A stretch of DNA of 64,000 bases from Chitinophagaceae bacterium (lineage in GTDB: Bacteria > Bacteroidota > Bacteroidia > Chitinophagales > Chitinophagaceae): the NCBI GenBank assembly GCA_016720825.1, contig JADKJV010000002.1:62001-126000 (forward strand), written 5' to 3'. Below the pieces are notes generated by a model. That model did not search any database. It was not told the DNA's origin and worked only from the letters and a program-made list of their open reading frames with translations. The position numbers and the translations under genes are program-made. Of the stretch, positions 63,358 through 64,000 are shown piece by piece; within the stretch, counting starts at the first letter, position 1; each line of letters begins with the position of its first letter.

Positions 63358-64000
63358 GAGCCCCGTGTGAGACGGAATAAGCGGATTGCTTCCATAGCCG
63401 GTTTCACATCATGCACACGCAGGATATGAGCGCCATTGGTTAATGCAATAGTATGGAGAACAGTTGTGCCGTTCAGGGATTCTTCCGGGGTAACACCCAG
63501 TGATTTGTATATCGTTGACTTCCGCGAAACACCTATCAGGATTGGCTTCTGCAGCACAGAGAAAACTTCCAGTTCACGTATCAACCTGAAATTCTCAGGC
63601 ATCGTTTTGCCAAAACCGAATCCAGGATCAACTATAATATCACGGATACCATGCTGCTGGGCCAGTGATGTACGGTCAGATAAATAATCCAGCACATCCA
63701 GGCTGATATTTTCATAACCGGGATTGACATGCAGGTCTTCCGGGCCACCGGGTGTATGCATCAGGATATACGGTGTGCCTAATTCAGCCACTCTTTTCAT
63801 CATCTCATCATCGGCGGTACCTGCAGAAATATCATTCACCATGGAGGCACCTGCCTGCACAGCGGCTTCAGCTACCTGGCTGTGATAAGTGTCAATGGAA
63901 ATCAGGATGTCTGGAAATGCGTTATGGATAGCCTTTATACCAGGTACCACCCGTTTTAATTCATCTGCTGCTTCCATGCGCACACTGCCTGGCCTGGTAC
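63354..64000 (-). CDS. folP: Dihydropteroate synthase, 5' end outside window
   Basis: Condenses p-aminobenzoate with dihydropterin pyrophosphate in folate synthesis. About 215 C-terminal residues are present, continuing open to the window edge where TRPGSVRM, part of the conserved STRPG loop, is visible. Other blocks are ISIDTYHSQVAEAAVQAGAS, VNDISAGTADDEMM, YILMHTPGGPEDL, IIVDPGFGFGKTMPENF and PILIGVSRKSTIYKSLG, with the C-terminal ILRVHDVKPAMEAIRL. It converges on the FKBP gene. N-terminal residues are missing only because the window ends. Confidence 0.95.
   Translation of the reverse strand, partial: TRPGSVRMEAADELKRVVPGIKAIHNAFPDILISIDTYHSQVAEAAVQAGASMVNDISAGTADDEMMKRVAELGTPYILMHTPGGPEDLHVNPGYENISLDVLDYLSDRTSLAQQHGIRDIIVDPGFGFGKTMPENFRLIRELEVFSVLQKPILIGVSRKSTIYKSLGVTPEESLNGTTVLHTIALTNGAHILRVHDVKPAMEAIRLFRLTRGS

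Noticed and set aside
1..64000. tRNA, rRNA, tmRNA, known riboswitches, prophage or insertion sequences
   Set aside because: I looked through the intergenic gaps and saw no tRNA-like cloverleaf ends, rRNA-like blocks, transposase or integrase motifs. Small structured RNAs could be missed without a covariance search.

Overview
The window looks like a Bacteroidota chromosome, most likely family Chitinophagaceae (inferred from gene content, not from a marker tree). The evidence is GLPGLI-family and outer-membrane beta-barrel genes, a T9SS type B C-terminal domain, DUF2851, DUF2520, DUF4403, DUF6089 and DUF6941 proteins, and promoters of the Bacteroidota form TTTG-N19-TAnnTTTG. I see no rRNA, tRNA, CRISPR array, prophage, insertion sequence or integrase.

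Layout. 1-4056: DNA repair (truncated Ogt), CsaA, a Gfo/Idh/MocA oxidoreductase, a SirB1-type protein and a methyltransferase. 4107-8557: topA and two hydrolases on the minus strand. 8605-13551: a housekeeping run on the plus strand (DUF2520, ferredoxin, IscX, KdsC, UbiA family, Maf, DUF2851). 13552-16819: OsmC, a beta-barrel-like protein, lipA and a phosphodiester glycosidase. 16915-31897: a glucose and glycogen block (ROK glucokinase, sugar MFS transporter, glgA, glgC, a decayed maltodextrin MFS transporter, a GH13 enzyme, a GLPGLI/outer-membrane pair, glgB). 32186-39334: TPR protein, argS, GtrA, DUF4403 and a four-gene regulator cluster (AraC, VOC, GNAT, DUF3052-OmdA). 39544-45882: dnaK, DUF6941 and an accessory patch of poorly known proteins, including a candidate cysteine-hydrolase-like protein with a small relative. 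46002-52093: CBM20-GH77 4-alpha-glucanotransferase, dipeptide epimerase and a broken T9SS protein. 52308-64000: M13 peptidase, DUF6089, UbiD family, ATP-grasp, TraB/GumN, a tandem-duplicated secreted protein, ndk, nrnA, FKBP isomerase and folP (cut by the window end).

Genes working together. Glucose uptake and phosphorylation (MFS, glucokinase), ADP-glucose synthesis (GlgC), chain elongation (GlgA), branching (GlgB), and maltodextrin hydrolysis and disproportionation (GH13, GH77) make a near-complete glycogen and maltodextrin set.

Two properties dominate interpretation. First, many conserved genes, including topA, dnaK, kdsC and glgC, carry single-base indels, mostly in homopolymers, and each reading frame is restored by one or a few base corrections. 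This points to assembly error more than real gene loss. Two stretches (22857-24300 and 50017-52093) are far more damaged. Second, intergenic DNA is rich in foldback elements made of short-period (7-9 nt) repeats, nearly all at gene 3' ends. At least five sequence families share this architecture, and it is the most unusual feature of the window.
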